DNA of 64,000 nucleotides from Acinetobacter rathckeae (GCF_015627125.1 NZ_VTDO01000009.1:1-64000), one strand, 5' to 3'. Shown: positions 1-10,209, counted from the first letter of the stretch. Translations and numbers: made by a program. Notes: generated by a model not told the origin, from the letters alone.

Positions 1-187
1 TTGTAATACCACGTGCTTTTTCTTCTGGTGCAGAGTCGATTGCTGCGTAGTCTTTAGCTTCACCACCGTACACTTTTGCACAGATTGTTGCAATTGCAGC
101 AGTTAGCGTTGTTTTACCATGGTCAACGTGACCAATTGTTCCCACGTTTACGTGTGGCTTATTACGTTCAAACTTAGCCTTAGCCAT
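1..187 (-). CDS. tuf: Elongation factor Tu, N-terminal part (cut by window edge)
   Basis: EF-Tu is the GTPase that delivers aminoacyl-tRNA to the ribosome in the cytoplasm. Reading the minus strand from the ATG at 185-187 gives [20 protein letters not shown], and the G1 motif GHVDHGKTT follows at residues 19-27. About 62 residues are present and the gene runs off the left edge. It lies 94 bases downstream of fusA on the same strand, the usual place for tuf at the end of the str operon. AAGGAAGATCATC upstream provides a ribosome binding site. Identification is certain from the near-invariant N-terminus. Confidence 0.97.
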   Translation of the reverse strand, partial: MAKAKFERNKPHVNVGTIGHVDHGKTTLTAAIATICAKVYGGEAKDYAAIDSAPEEKARGIT

Positions 188-281
188 GATGATCTTCCTT
201 TATTCATGCTCATGAGGGGTAACTCATGAGCAATAGGTTTTTAACTTAATAATTTGTATCGACAATATAATAATCTAAAGA

Positions 282-2414
282 TTACTCGTCGTCACCTTTT
301 TTACCAGTTTGGAACTTAGTAATGATGCCTTCAGCCACGTTACGTGGAGTTTCAGCATATTTTGCAAATTCCATAGAGTAAGTTGCACGACCTTGAGACA
401 TAGAACGCATGTGTGTTGCGTAACCAAACATCTCTGCCAATGGAACTTCTGCACGGATAGACTTAGTACCACCAGGTAAATCGTCCATACCTTGAACCAT
501 ACCACGACGACGGTTTAAGTCACCCATGATATCGCCCATGTAGTCTTCAGGTGTTTCCACTTCTACTTTCATCACAGGCTCAAGAAGCACAGGATCAGCT
601 TTCATGAAACCGTCACGGAATGCGTAAGAACCTGCCATTTTGAACGACAATTCATCAGAATCGACATCATGGTAAGAACCGTCAAACAATGTTGCTTTAA
701 TGCCGACAACTGGGTAACCAGCAAGGACACCATTCTTCATACGCTCTTGAATACCTTTATCAACAGCACCGAAGAATTCTTTAGGTACAACACCACCAAC
801 AACTTCTTCAACGAATTCGTATTCTTTTTCGCCTTCAGGGTCCATTGGCTCTAAACGTACGTATACGTGACCAAATTTACCCTTACCACCTGTTTGACGA
901 ACAAATTTACCTTCTTGTTCAACAGTTTTACGAATTGTTTCACGGTAAGCAACCATTGGTTTACCAATATTTGCTTCAACACCGAATTCACGCTTCATAC
1001 GGTCAACAATAATGTCTAAGTGAAGCTCACCCATACCAGCAATAATTGTTTGACCTGACTCTTCATCTGTACGAACACGGAATGAAGGATCTTCTTTTGC
1101 AAGACGACCTAAAGCGATAGACATTTTCTCTTGGTCTGCTTTTGTTTTTGGCTCTACTGCCAAAGCAATTACAGGATCAGGGAATTCCATACGCTCAAGT
1201 GTAATGATGTTTTTCTCATCACATAGTGTATCACCCGTTGTAACGTCTTTAAGACCTACACACGCAGCAATGTCACCAGCACGAATTTCGTCTAAATCTT
1301 GACGGTCAGCAGCATGCATCTGAACAATACGACCAACACGCTCACGCTTAGATTTAACTGGGTTAAATACTGGGTCGCCTTGCTTCAATACACCTGAGTA
1401 AACACGAATAAACGTCAAGTTACCTACGAACTTGTCATTCATGATTTTAAATGCAAGTGCAGAGAACGGTGCTTCATCAGATGCTTCACGCGTTGCTTCA
1501 GTTTCAGCTTTATCGTCCAAAATACCACGAATCGCTTGAACTTCAGTCGGTGATGGTAAGTATTCAATGACAGCATCCAACATACGTTGAACACCTTTGT
1601 TTTTGAATGCTGAACCACAAAGCATGACTTGAATTTCAGAAGCCAATGTACGTGCACGTAGACCTTGCATGATCTCTTCTTTCGTAAGATCACCTTCTTC
1701 AAGGTATTTGTCCATTAGCTCTTCTGAAGCTTCAGCTGCAGCTTCCACCATGTTTACACGCCATTCTTGTGCTGTTTCAACAAGATCAGCAGGAATGTCG
1801 CCTAGATCAAACTTCATACCTTGAGATGCTTCATCCCAGATAATCGCTTTCATTTCTAGTAAGTCAACAACACCTGTGAAAGTATCTTCTGCACCAATTG
1901 GTACAACGATTGGTACAGGGTTCGCACCAAGACGTGTTTTCATTTGTTCAACAACACGGAAGAAGTTTGCACCTGTACGGTCCATCTTATTCACGAATGC
2001 TAAACGAGGTACTTTATATTTGTTTGCTTGACGCCATACTGTTTCAGATTGAGGCTGTACACCACCAACTGCACAGTACACCATGCATGCACCATCAAGT
2101 ACACGCATAGAACGTTCAACTTCAATCGTGAAGTCTACGTGTCCTGGAGTATCAATTACGTTGATACGGTGTTGCTTGAATTGATTAGCCATACCAGACC
2201 AGAAACAAGTCGTTGCAGCTGACGTGATGGTAATACCACGTTCTTGCTCTTGTTCCATCCAGTCCATTGTCGCTGCACCATCATGTACTTCACCAATTTT
2301 GTGAGATACACCTGTGTAGTACAAGATACGTTCTGTAGTTGTCGTTTTACCTGCATCAATATGTGCAGAAATACCGATGTTACGGTATTGAGAAATAGGG
2401 GTTTGACGAGCCAT
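282..2414 (-). CDS. fusA: Elongation factor G
   Basis: EF-G is the translocation GTPase of protein synthesis and also acts in ribosome recycling. The 710-residue product has the usual length. The GTPase motifs are clear: AHIDAGKTT at residues 17-25, DTPGHVDF at 88-95 and NKMD at 142-145. The effector region with the RGITI motif lies near residues 59-63, and the C-terminal domains IV and V contain the YxDVDS and [12 protein letters not shown] stretches typical of the family. It sits between rpsG and tuf in str operon order. No lesion is visible. Confidence 0.98.
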   Translation of the reverse strand: MARQTPISQYRNIGISAHIDAGKTTTTERILYYTGVSHKIGEVHDGAATMDWMEQEQERGITITSAATTCFWSGMANQFKQHRINVIDTPGHVDFTIEVERSMRVLDGACMVYCAVGGVQPQSETVWRQANKYKVPRLAFVNKMDRTGANFFRVVEQMKTRLGANPVPIVVPIGAEDTFTGVVDLLEMKAIIWDEASQGMKFDLGDIPADLVETAQEWRVNMVEAAAEASEELMDKYLEEGDLTKEEIMQGLRARTLASEIQVMLCGSAFKNKGVQRMLDAVIEYLPSPTEVQAIRGILDDKAETEATREASDEAPFSALAFKIMNDKFVGNLTFIRVYSGVLKQGDPVFNPVKSKRERVGRIVQMHAADRQDLDEIRAGDIAACVGLKDVTTGDTLCDEKNIITLERMEFPDPVIALAVEPKTKADQEKMSIALGRLAKEDPSFRVRTDEESGQTIIAGMGELHLDIIVDRMKREFGVEANIGKPMVAYRETIRKTVEQEGKFVRQTGGKGKFGHVYVRLEPMDPEGEKEYEFVEEVVGGVVPKEFFGAVDKGIQERMKNGVLAGYPVVGIKATLFDGSYHDVDSDELSFKMAGSYAFRDGFMKADPVLLEPVMKVEVETPEDYMGDIMGDLNRRRGMVQGMDDLPGGTKSIRAEVPLAEMFGYATHMRSMSQGRATYSMEFAKYAETPRNVAEGIITKFQTGKKGDDE

Positions 2415-2538
2415 GGTGTCTTACATTCCTAATGTTATTTATAAAACAGGACGCATTAAGTCTAATGACTTAATGCGTTCAAATGCAAAAAATACAAGTA
2501 TCTTTTACACTATTTTTATGACAGCCTGTTTTATCCGC

Positions 2539-3009
2539 TTAGAAACGGTAATGAGAGAAGGCTTTGTTCGCTTCAGCCATACGATGTACGTCTTCACGTT
2601 TTTTGATCGCAGAGCCTTTGCCTTCAGCTGCATCAAGCAACTCACCAGCAAGACGTAAAGCCATCGTTTTTTCAGAACGCTTAGCAGCAGCATCTACTAA
2701 CCAACGCATTGCCAAGGCAGTACGACGGGATGGGCGCACTTCCATAGGTACTTGGTATGTAGCACCACCAACACGGCGTGCTTTTACTTCAACCATTGGG
2801 CGAACTTTTTCAAGTGTTGTTTCGAAAAATTCGACTGGGTCTACTTTGTTTTTTTCTTGAACACGATCTAAAGCACCGTAAACAATGCTTTCTGCAATTG
2901 ATTTTTTACCATCTTGCATTACGTGGTTCATGAATTTAGCGATTGTTTGGCTACCGAACTTAGGATCCGGAAGGATTTCACGGGCAGCGACTACGCGACG
3001 TCTTGGCAT
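2539..3009 (-). CDS. rpsG: 30S ribosomal protein S7
   Basis: S7 nucleates assembly of the head of the 30S subunit by binding the 3' domain of 16S rRNA. The product has 156 residues, the normal length, begins [20 protein letters not shown] and carries the family block around [14 protein letters not shown]. The C-terminus ends in AFSHYRF. It lies between rpsL and fusA, as in the str operon of most bacteria, with 124 bases to fusA. The family identity is unambiguous. Confidence 0.98.
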   Translation of the reverse strand: MPRRRVVAAREILPDPKFGSQTIAKFMNHVMQDGKKSIAESIVYGALDRVQEKNKVDPVEFFETTLEKVRPMVEVKARRVGGATYQVPMEVRPSRRTALAMRWLVDAAAKRSEKTMALRLAGELLDAAEGKGSAIKKREDVHRMAEANKAFSHYRF

Positions 3010-3165
3010 GTTAATACACCTAATTTATGACACTTCAGGATAATCCAGCAGTGTGTACAAAGTGTCATGTACTCTACGCTGGCCTTACTATACGTCGCTT
3101 GGTTTTCAATTAAATAAAATCAAACCAGCGAAACGCTAAAGGATTTTTTTGGTTTTAAGGCCTAA

Positions 3166-3540
3166 TTACTTCTTAGGACGCTTAGTACCATATTTAGAAC
3201 GGCTTTGGTTACGATCTTTAACGCCAGCACAGTCTAATGAACCACGAACGGTATGGTAACGTACACCTGGTAAATCTTTAACACGACCACCACGGATAAG
3301 AACAACACTGTGCTCTTGTAGGTTATGGCCTTCACCACCGATGTAGCTTGATACTTCAAAACCTGAAGTTAAACGTACACGGCAAACTTTACGCATTGCT
3401 GAGTTAGGTTTTTTAGGTGTTGTTGTGTAAACACGTGTACATACACCACGGCGTTGTGGACAAGCCTTCAACGCAGGAACTTTGGATTTCTCAACCAAAG
3501 TTGTACGACCCTTACGGATCAATTGATTCGTTGTTGCCAT
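3166..3540 (-). CDS. rpsL: 30S ribosomal protein S12
   Basis: S12 sits at the decoding centre and influences translational accuracy. The start is placed at the ATG at 3538-3540, giving [20 protein letters not shown] and the standard 124 residues. A longer open frame exists upstream but adds 20 unrelated residues, and GGGAGAATTGCCAT gives a ribosome binding site for the chosen start. Lys43 in the TTTPKKPNS segment is the usual residue at a classical streptomycin-resistance position, so no resistance change is seen there. It is the first gene of the minus-strand str block, and the promoter should lie in 3541-3704. Confidence 0.98.
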   Translation of the reverse strand: MATTNQLIRKGRTTLVEKSKVPALKACPQRRGVCTRVYTTTPKKPNSAMRKVCRVRLTSGFEVSSYIGGEGHNLQEHSVVLIRGGRVKDLPGVRYHTVRGSLDCAGVKDRNQSRSKYGTKRPKK

Positions 3541-3704
3541 ATGGCAATTCTCCCGTTGATTAAAAACCCAAAAAAGAAAACTTAACACTTTTGAGGGCAC
3601 ATAATTGTATTCAAAAATACAGCGATCGTCAATATCAGCGTATCGCTAAGCAATTTAAACCATCACTAAGAAATATAAATCTTGACGCTGTGATTTTATA
3701 TGGT

Positions 3705-4808
3705 TTAGTGGGCAATTTTTGAAACAAAATGATCGTTTTGTTTTGCCGCATGATATGCCTGTAAGGCTGTTAAATTTTCAGCGTAGTGCTGTTGCTGATA
3801 ATTTCTCACCACAGCAAAAACATGTTGTGATTGAGCACTGACATGATCTATAAACTTCCAATTATAAACAGCGCTCACACCAACCAGTGCCAAAGGTGTG
3901 ACTTTACTAAGCCAACCCAATGCAGGCAATTGCACTAACCATGACCAGTGTGATTCATCTTGCTGACTTTTTATAAAATCTGTTAGCCATGTAAAATCAT
4001 TATTTGAGCCTAAAAACTGTTGTAACCCTTCAAAGTCATTATGTTCAAGCACTCTAGACAACGAACGTATAGCCAACAAAATGGCTTGTTTTTGTGCAAT
4101 TTGATCAAACTCAATGTGTTCAAAAATCAGTGCCAAAAGATCTTGTTCTTCATCTTTGAGTTCAAAACCATACGCATGGCCTGTTTGATAGACAGTTTTA
4201 AGTGCAAATAACAGTGTTAAAGGTAAGTCAGCAACTGCACCCATCGTACCAAATAAGGCAGCAAACCCACCTTGTGCACAAGAAAACCATTTATTTTGCT
4301 CACCCAAAGCTTGAGCAATTCTGCCAGAGCGTGAAGGGTCAGAAGCTAACGCTTGTAGGCTCTTTATACCAGTTTCTTCGAGTATGGCTTGTACTTTGCT
4401 CAGATGAATGGCATATGTGTTGAGCTGCGTAAATAGGTAATCAGCAATTTGATCCAACCCTATGGGTGATAAAAAGCCGACCGCTTTAGTGACTTGACCA
4501 AAACGACGACCTAAGAGTTGTTGTGATACGTTAGGCACATAGTGACGCATCATATTTTGCATATTGGCATAGGTTTTATCTGTTGCATGCCCTTCTATCG
4601 CAGGCTGATCACCTAATGAGTAATAAGGTTGTAATTTGTTTTTTTGCTCCCAACGCTTGTACTGTACTAAACCATAGCCTTTGAGCTTTTTAGCCACTCT
4701 CAAGACTTGACTCGCTTTGCTTACAGCAGGTTCATCGACTTGATACTGCATCAAATTTACCCCATGATTTTTCTTAAATAATTCATAAATATTAGAATCA
4801 CTGTACAT
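3705..4808 (-). CDS. EcsC family protein
   Basis: The 367-residue product resembles the EcsC family, named for a Bacillus protein of the Ecs locus whose biochemical role is unclear. Family-like features are the long helical middle, the VGFLSPIGLDQIADYLFTQL stretch near residues 110-130, and the glycine-rich GGFAALFGTMGAVADLPLTL stretch near 180-200, which could insert into a membrane. There is no signal peptide. Two starts are possible: ATG at 4808 with GAGAT upstream, and ATG at 4751 (MQYQVDEP) with a stronger GGGGT site. It is convergent with nothing on its 3' side and divergent from fabB, so it is probably monocistronic. Function unknown. Confidence 0.7.
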   Translation of the reverse strand: MYSDSNIYELFKKNHGVNLMQYQVDEPAVSKASQVLRVAKKLKGYGLVQYKRWEQKNKLQPYYSLGDQPAIEGHATDKTYANMQNMMRHYVPNVSQQLLGRRFGQVTKAVGFLSPIGLDQIADYLFTQLNTYAIHLSKVQAILEETGIKSLQALASDPSRSGRIAQALGEQNKWFSCAQGGFAALFGTMGAVADLPLTLLFALKTVYQTGHAYGFELKDEEQDLLALIFEHIEFDQIAQKQAILLAIRSLSRVLEHNDFEGLQQFLGSNNDFTWLTDFIKSQQDESHWSWLVQLPALGWLSKVTPLALVGVSAVYNWKFIDHVSAQSQHVFAVVRNYQQQHYAENLTALQAYHAAKQNDHFVSKIAH

Positions 4809-5016
4809 TTATCTCAACTTGAATCTCTATCTTTTACATAAATACTACTCCATCAATCAGTTACCGTATTTTTATTCAAATAGACGTATGATTTGCCATA
4901 AGATTTAAAAAAGCTTTCTGTTATGATGACTACATACAAAATATCTGTGAGTATCGCTCAGTTTGAGCACTGATGCGATCACTCACTCTCATGATGAAAA
5001 ACATAAGGATCGCTTC

Positions 5017-6246
5017 ATGAAACGTGTCGTAATTACTGGTATGGGTATTAACTCATGTATTGGCAATACATTGGAACAAGTGACTGAATCTTTAAAAAAT
5101 GGTGTTTCAGGCACACAACTCAACCAAGTGCATGTAGACCTTAACTTCAAAAGCCATGTCAGTGCACCAGCAAAAGAAGAGTTTGACCATATTGACCGTA
5201 AAACAAAACGTTTTATGGGTGTGTGTGCAATGTATGCATATAACTCAGCATTAGACGCACTCAAACAAGCAGGTCTTGAAGTTGCAGATTTAGGCAATAA
5301 CCCACGTTATGGTATTGCAGGCGGTTCAGGTGGTGGTTCAACAGCTTCTGTGGTTGAAATGAATGAAATCTTGGAAACCAAAGGTGCGCGCAAAGTCGGC
5401 CCATTCTTTGTACCACGTAACATGACCAATACCATTACTGCAAACCTAGGTACTGCATTTAAACTACAAGGTGTTGCTCACTCTGTTGCCAGTGCTTGCG
5501 CAACATCTGCCGATGCAATTGGTTACGCTTACAACCTCATTCAGCTTGGCAAACAAGATTTAATGCTTGCAGGTGGTGGTGAAGAAGATCATTGGTCACA
5601 AAGTTTATTATTTGATGCCATGGGTGCCTTAAGTGATAAGTATAACGATACACCTGAATCTGCATCTCGCCCGTACTCTAAAGACCGTGCAGGTTTTGTG
5701 ATTGCTGGTGGTGGTGGTTTCCTTGTGCTTGAGTCTTTAGAACATGCTCAAGCACGTGGTGCAAACATTATTGCTGAAATTGTAGGCTACGGTGCAAACA
5801 GTGATGGTGCGGATATGGTTGCCCCAAGTGGTGAAGGTGCAACACGTTGTGTACTGCTTGCATTAGACGAAGCGAAGCAGCATGGCATAGAAAAAATTGA
5901 TTACGTTAATTCACATGGCACATCAACACCTGCTGGTGACATCACTGAATTAAAGGCGATGGCACGTGCTTTTGGTGAAGGTCAAGTTCCGCCAGTAAGT
6001 TCAACAAAATCAATGACTGGGCATAGCTTAGGTGCAGCTGGTGTACAAGAGGCAATCTACTCTATTTTAATGATGCAAAATGACTTTATTGCACCAAATA
6101 TTAATGTGACTGAGCTTGATGAAGGTACAGCAGGTTTTGATATTGTACTTGAAAAACGTGATGCAACATTGAATACTGTGATGAGCAACAGTTTTGGTTT
6201 TGGTGGCGTTAACGCTTGTCTTGTTTTCAAAAAATGGGCAGGCTAA
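5017..6246 (+). CDS. fabB: Beta-ketoacyl-ACP synthase I
   Basis: FabB condenses malonyl-ACP with acyl-ACP and is required for elongating unsaturated fatty acids. The start is the ATG at 5017 (MKRVVITGMGINSCIGN), preceded by AAGGA at a good distance. A TTG 54 bases upstream would add a tail not typical of the family. The product has 409 residues. The active-site cysteine lies in SACATSADAIG near residue 165, with histidines in NSHGTSTPAGD and KSMTGHSLGAAG. The AGGGEEDHWSQ and FDAMGALS blocks are FabB-like and unlike FabF. It lies 18 bases upstream of hemJ and is divergent from the EcsC-family gene. Confidence 0.93.
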   Translation: MKRVVITGMGINSCIGNTLEQVTESLKNGVSGTQLNQVHVDLNFKSHVSAPAKEEFDHIDRKTKRFMGVCAMYAYNSALDALKQAGLEVADLGNNPRYGIAGGSGGGSTASVVEMNEILETKGARKVGPFFVPRNMTNTITANLGTAFKLQGVAHSVASACATSADAIGYAYNLIQLGKQDLMLAGGGEEDHWSQSLLFDAMGALSDKYNDTPESASRPYSKDRAGFVIAGGGGFLVLESLEHAQARGANIIAEIVGYGANSDGADMVAPSGEGATRCVLLALDEAKQHGIEKIDYVNSHGTSTPAGDITELKAMARAFGEGQVPPVSSTKSMTGHSLGAAGVQEAIYSILMMQNDFIAPNINVTELDEGTAGFDIVLEKRDATLNTVMSNSFGFGGVNACLVFKKWAG

Positions 6247-6264
6247 TTTAAGATAGGATTGCAC

Positions 6265-6717
6265 ATGCATGCTCCCTCAGATGCTTTTTTATGGGTAAAA
6301 GCGTTACATATTATTGCTGTGGTATGTTGGTTTGCCGCACTTTTTTATTTACCTCGTCTGTATGTCTACCATGCAATGAGTAATGACCAAGTCAGCTATG
6401 ATCGCTTTCAGGTGATGGAACGTAAACTTTACCGTGGCATTATGTGGCCAGCAATGATTGCCACATTGGTTACAGCCCATTTTTTAGTCGATTGGGGGGA
6501 TGCAACACAACATTATCATCAAGCCCTTTGGTTCTATTTAAAAGTAAGCTTGGTGGGTTTGTTGGTGATTTACCACTTTGTGTGTGGTTATTATCGTAAA
6601 AAGCTCATACAAGATGCACACTATAAAACACATAAGTTTTGGCGTATGTTTAATGAGCTTCCTACCATCATTTTGTTTGCAGTCATTATCTTAGTTGTTG
6701 TTAAACCTCAGTTCTAA
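6265..6717 (+). CDS. hemJ: Protoporphyrinogen IX oxidase HemJ
   Basis: HemJ carries out the penultimate step of haem synthesis, oxidising protoporphyrinogen IX to protoporphyrin IX at the inner membrane. It is the form found in Acinetobacter and cyanobacteria in place of HemG or HemY. The ATG at 6265 follows AGGA at six bases, while an upstream in-frame TTG at 6259 overlaps that site and is rejected. The product is about 150 residues with roughly four membrane helices. The KALHIIAVVCWFAALFYLPR segment near residues 11-30 carries the conserved histidine and arginine, and LYRGIMWP and HFVCGYYRKKL follow. It is very likely co-transcribed with fabB. Confidence 0.85.
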   Translation: MHAPSDAFLWVKALHIIAVVCWFAALFYLPRLYVYHAMSNDQVSYDRFQVMERKLYRGIMWPAMIATLVTAHFLVDWGDATQHYHQALWFYLKVSLVGLLVIYHFVCGYYRKKLIQDAHYKTHKFWRMFNELPTIILFAVIILVVVKPQF

Positions 6718-6728
6718 CTGAGGTTTTT
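6703..6728 (+). terminator. Rho-independent terminator overlapping the hemJ stop codon
   Basis: AAACCTCAGTT at 6703-6713 pairs with AACTGAGGTTT at 6716-6726 and is followed by more T residues. The stem includes the last hemJ codons and the TAA at 6715-6717, so the terminator is partly encoded inside the gene. Confidence 0.75.
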
Positions 6729-6778
6729 CATACATATTTTAATAGATTGTGTGTAAAAATTACACTAACTGGTTAAAA

Positions 6779-7255
6779 TTAAAATACCAATACGCCATCT
6801 GTTTTCACCTCATTCAGTACAAAAAACGTTCTCACTTGCCTAACACCAGGCAAAGAAATAATTTGCTCACGATGAAACTGATTAAAAGCAGCCAAATCTT
6901 TCACTCTAACTTTTAAAAAATAGTCGACCTCCCCCGCCACCAAATAGCACTCCAAGACCGCATCTAACTGATGAGACATTTGCTCAAAAGCAGCAAAGCT
7001 TTCTGGTGTTGAACGATCAAGGACAATACCAACCAATACAATGGTTTCTTTTTCCACCATACTTGGGTTAATGATGGCTTGAACTTTTTTGATTGCACCC
7101 GTGTTAAATAAACGTTGGGTATGTTTCCAACATGCTGTGGTGCTCATTCCAACCAACTTAGCCAACTCGGCATTACTCAAACGACCATTGTCTTGTAATT
7201 TCCGCATAATTTTAAGGTCTGTTGCGGTTAACTTTTTATCAACCTGATCACTCAA
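6779..7255 (-). CDS. Lrp/AsnC family transcriptional regulator
   Basis: Proteins of this family are small DNA-binding regulators that usually sense amino acids or related small molecules. The 158-residue product has the family layout: a winged helix-turn-helix near residues 10-60 (LKIMRKLQDNGRLSNAELAKLVGMS), then a RAM ligand-binding domain with the AVLECYLVAGEVDYFLKVRV block near 95-115. The C-terminal RTFFVLNEVK is also typical. It is divergent from the BenE-type transporter gene across about 160 AT-rich bases, so it probably controls that gene and its exporter neighbour. The effector cannot be told from sequence. Confidence 0.9.
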   Translation of the reverse strand: MSDQVDKKLTATDLKIMRKLQDNGRLSNAELAKLVGMSTTACWKHTQRLFNTGAIKKVQAIINPSMVEKETIVLVGIVLDRSTPESFAAFEQMSHQLDAVLECYLVAGEVDYFLKVRVKDLAAFNQFHREQIISLPGVRQVRTFFVLNEVKTDGVLVF

Positions 7256-7416
7256 AATAATCCTCCCTTTTCAACACATAAATAACCATATTTTTATTTT
7301 ATAAAAGCATTTAAAGAAATAAACAATCATAAAATCACTTAAAATAAGCAACATATTTTTAATATATCTTGCTAAATTATCTGCTCTGTCAAAATTATTA
7401 CAAAATAGGCTTATCT

Positions 7417-8589
7417 GTGATTAAACAATTTTTAGATGACTTTTCAGTATCTGCCGCATTTGCAGGATTTATTACATTTTTAGTAGGTATTAGTGTCTCT
7501 GCTGTACTCATTATTCAAGGAGCTCAAGCATTAGGCGCATCTCAAGAGCAAATTTCTTCTTGGTTTTTAGTACTCGGAATTGCAATGGGTCTAACAGGAT
7601 TTATTTTATCTTGGCGATTTAAATATCCTGTAGCAACAGCATGGTCTACCCCCGGTATTGCTTTGATTATTGCTGTTGGACATCACTACAGTTTAAATGA
7701 AGCCACCGCAGCCTTTATTGTCTGTGGTGTACTCACAGCATGTATTGGCTTTTCAGGTTGGTTTCAAAAATGTGTGCAACAGATTCCAATGAGTTTAAGC
7801 TGTGCCATGCTTGCAGGTATTTTGCTTAAATTTGGGCTTGGTTTATTTTCTCAGTTACAGCAACATGTTGTCTTCGTTGCTATATTGTTGTTGGCTTATT
7901 TCATAAGTAAAAAGTATCTGCCACGTTACTGTATAGTGATTACTGTGGTGCTAGCGATTGCTCTTTGCCCAGTCCTTTTATCTTTTCATTTTCCAACCAT
8001 ACAGAGCAGTTTGCCTTCACCGGTTTGGGTACAACCGTATTTTTCTTGGCAAAGTATTTTTGGCTTAGCCTTGCCTTTATTTGTGGTGAATTTATCTTCT
8101 CAGTTTTTGCCTGGCATTGGCATGATTAAAAGCTATGGTTATACCCCACATACCAACCAACTGGTGGGGTGGCTGGGTGTGACTCAAACCATTCTTGCAC
8201 CTTTTGGGGCTTTTTCTGTCTGTTTAGCTGCCATTAGTGCTGCAATTAATTTAGATGAACAAGCGCATATCGACCCTAAAAAACGCTATATTGCAGGGCT
8301 TTTTTCAGGTCTATTTTATTTGCTCATGGCTGTTATAGCTGTTTCCCTGACCAATATTTTATTGGCCTTTCCGAGTGTATTTATTACAACACTGGCAGGG
8401 ATTGCTTTACTCAGTACCATCACACACAATATTGCCATGGCTTTTGAGCAACCTCAAGAACGTGAAGCCGCTTGTGTGACGTTTTTATTTAGTGCATCAG
8501 GCATTGATTTTTTAGGCGTTGGAGCAGCCTTTTGGGGATTAGTTCTAGGACTTGCTGTGCATATATTTTACCGTTTTAAACGCTCATAA
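7417..8589 (+). CDS. BenE family transporter
   Basis: BenE proteins are inner-membrane secondary transporters, first described for benzoate uptake in Acinetobacter. The GTG at 7417 gives MIKQFLDDFSVSAAFAGFIT and about 390 residues, the usual length. An upstream in-frame TTG at 7369 adds an unconvincing tail. The product is hydrophobic throughout, with about 11-12 predicted helices and the family block WRFKYPVATAWSTPGIALI near residues 60-80. No benzoate catabolic genes are nearby, so the substrate is open. It is divergent from an Lrp-type regulator and 25 bases ahead of an EamA exporter, which hints at control by an amino-acid-like signal. Confidence 0.8.
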   Translation: MIKQFLDDFSVSAAFAGFITFLVGISVSAVLIIQGAQALGASQEQISSWFLVLGIAMGLTGFILSWRFKYPVATAWSTPGIALIIAVGHHYSLNEATAAFIVCGVLTACIGFSGWFQKCVQQIPMSLSCAMLAGILLKFGLGLFSQLQQHVVFVAILLLAYFISKKYLPRYCIVITVVLAIALCPVLLSFHFPTIQSSLPSPVWVQPYFSWQSIFGLALPLFVVNLSSQFLPGIGMIKSYGYTPHTNQLVGWLGVTQTILAPFGAFSVCLAAISAAINLDEQAHIDPKKRYIAGLFSGLFYLLMAVIAVSLTNILLAFPSVFITTLAGIALLSTITHNIAMAFEQPQEREAACVTFLFSASGIDFLGVGAAFWGLVLGLAVHIFYRFKRS

Positions 8590-8614
8590 ATTCGCTCGAT
8601 GCTGATGTCATACT

Positions 8615-9499
8615 ATGTCTATTCAATCTAAAAAATGGCCTGAACTTGCTTTAGTTTTTATTACTTTACTGTGGGGCTGCACCTTTATTGTGGTGCAAAT
8701 GGCTTTGACCATGGGTAGCCCAATGTTTTTTGTGGGCTGTCGTTTTGCTGCCGCAGGGCTTGTTCTGCTGTTATTGTATTTTAAAGTGTTAAAGCACACG
8801 ACATGGCAAGATGCCATTGCAGGCATAGGCATTGGTCTGACCATTGCAATCGGTTATGGCAGTCAAACCATTGGATTAAAAAGTATTTTAAGCAGTGAGT
8901 CTGCATTTATTACTGCGTTGTATGTACCTCTTGTCCCTATTTTGCAATGGGTCATCTTTAAAAAAATGCCTAAACTAACGACGTGGATAGGCGTGTTATG
9001 TGCTTTTGTTGGCTTAGTATTACTCACAGGTAATCACAGCCTCAATTTATCGCTGAGTCATGGTCAGATTTTTACTTTGCTGAGTGCTTGTGCTGTAGCA
9101 ACCGAGATTGTTTTAATTGGTTGGGTATCTAAATACGTTAACACCCAACGTGTAACGATTATTCAGTTATTGAGTGCCTCTTTTTTCGCATTTTGTAGTA
9201 TGCCAATATTTGAAGAATCATTTACGACAACGCCACCATGGCAGTTTTGGGCAATTATTGTGGCGATTGGTATAGCAACTGCACTGATTCAATTCGTGAT
9301 GAATTGGGCACAGCAATATGTTGAGCCTGCACGAGCAACCATTATTTATGCAGGTGAGCCTGTATGGGCAGGCTTAATTGGCCGCATAGCCGGTGAGCGC
9401 CTTTCAAGCTATGCTATTTTTGGTGCAATATTGGTCTTTATTGGTGTATTAATTAGCGACTTGAAGTTAAAAAGATCAGATAAAACATCAACGACGTGA
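8615..9499 (+). CDS. EamA/DMT family transporter
   Basis: The 294-residue product is a drug/metabolite-type transporter with about ten membrane helices arranged as two EamA repeats. The first repeat begins WPELALVFITLLWGCTFIVV near residues 8-27, and the second contains QFVMNWAQQYVEPARATII and the AGEPVWAGLIG motif near residues 225-265. DMT proteins usually export metabolites or amino acids, but the substrate here is unknown. It follows the BenE-type gene by 25 bases and is probably in one transcript with it, under the divergent Lrp-type regulator. Confidence 0.88.
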   Translation: MSIQSKKWPELALVFITLLWGCTFIVVQMALTMGSPMFFVGCRFAAAGLVLLLLYFKVLKHTTWQDAIAGIGIGLTIAIGYGSQTIGLKSILSSESAFITALYVPLVPILQWVIFKKMPKLTTWIGVLCAFVGLVLLTGNHSLNLSLSHGQIFTLLSACAVATEIVLIGWVSKYVNTQRVTIIQLLSASFFAFCSMPIFEESFTTTPPWQFWAIIVAIGIATALIQFVMNWAQQYVEPARATIIYAGEPVWAGLIGRIAGERLSSYAIFGAILVFIGVLISDLKLKRSDKTSTT

Positions 9500-9517
9500 G
9501 CTTAACTACCTCACGTC
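9493..9517. terminator. Hairpin between convergent genes
   Basis: GACGTGAG at 9493-9500 pairs with CTCACGTC at 9510-9517, an 8-base stem with a 9-base loop. It overlaps the stop codon of the EamA gene. The following T-tract is weak, so it is only a possible terminator. Confidence 0.45.
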
Positions 9518-9552
9518 ATATTTAAAAGTTGAATACGCTATAAAATTTTAAG

Positions 9553-10209
9553 TCAGTCTAAAAGATCTATCAGCTGACTAAATTCGGCAATATATAGATC
9601 TGGTTGTGCCTGTTTTAACTCATCTGCACTGCCATAACCATAGGTGACTGCAACTGATCGTATCTGATGTGCTTGTGCACCCCAAATATCGTATTTACGA
9701 TCACCCACCATCAGACATTGCTGGGCATCTAATTGCTGTTGTTGCAAAATATAAGCAATCAGCTCTGCTTTGTCTGTACGCTCACCTGTTAGCTCACTAC
9801 CATAAATATAGGTAAAGTATTGGGCTAAACCAAAGTGCTCTAAAATACGTTTGGCATACACATGCGGTTTAGATGTCGCCAAATATACACTGTAGCCTTG
9901 TGTTTGAAGCCATGCCAATGTTTTTGCCACACCCTCGTACACAGTGTTTTCAAACAATCCAATGCTCGAAAAACGTTCTCTATAATCCGCTACAGCCTGA
10001 TCTGCCACGGCATCATCTTCGGTATTTAATAAAATCTTAAAACTTTGCTTTAATGGTGGCCCAATCGTCCAGTCTATATCTAATTTAGGGTCTAGCGGTT
10101 GCTGTTGTTTTTGCATGGCATGGTAAATACATGCATGTATACCCTGTTTGGGGTCAGTTAACGTACCGTCTAAATCTAATAAAATGTGTTTAACTGCTTG
10201 GAATTGCAT
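9553..10209 (-). CDS. HAD family hydrolase (phosphoglycolate phosphatase/5'-nucleotidase-like)
   Basis: HAD phosphatases hydrolyse phosphate esters through an aspartyl phosphate. The start is the ATG at 10207-10209, preceded by GAGG, which gives MQFQAVKHILLDLDGTLTDP and 218 residues. The longer upstream frame has no ribosome binding site. Asp12 and Asp14 in LLDLDGT form motif I, the ATSKPH segment motif II, and VGDRKYDIWGA near residues 176-186 carries the motif IV aspartates. The DLDGTLTDPKQG and GDRKYD sequences are closest to the 5'-nucleotidase/phosphoglycolate phosphatase branch. The true substrate is not decided. Confidence 0.85.
   Translation of the reverse strand: MQFQAVKHILLDLDGTLTDPKQGIHACIYHAMQKQQQPLDPKLDIDWTIGPPLKQSFKILLNTEDDAVADQAVADYRERFSSIGLFENTVYEGVAKTLAWLQTQGYSVYLATSKPHVYAKRILEHFGLAQYFTYIYGSELTGERTDKAELIAYILQQQQLDAQQCLMVGDRKYDIWGAQAHQIRSVAVTYGYGSADELKQAQPDLYIAEFSQLIDLLD

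Noticed and set aside
3541..3600. A longer start for rpsL upstream of 3540
   Set aside because: It adds 20 unrelated residues and the ATG at 3540 gives the exact standard S12 start with a good ribosome binding site.
4202..4423. Open frames antisense to fusA, rpsG, EcsC-family, clpX and other genes
   Set aside because: They follow codon-bias shadows of the real genes, lack ribosome binding sites and resemble no protein family.
4963..5016. TTG start giving fabB an 18-residue N-terminal extension
   Set aside because: The ATG at 5017 follows AAGGA and gives the typical FabB N-terminus; the extension is not family-like.
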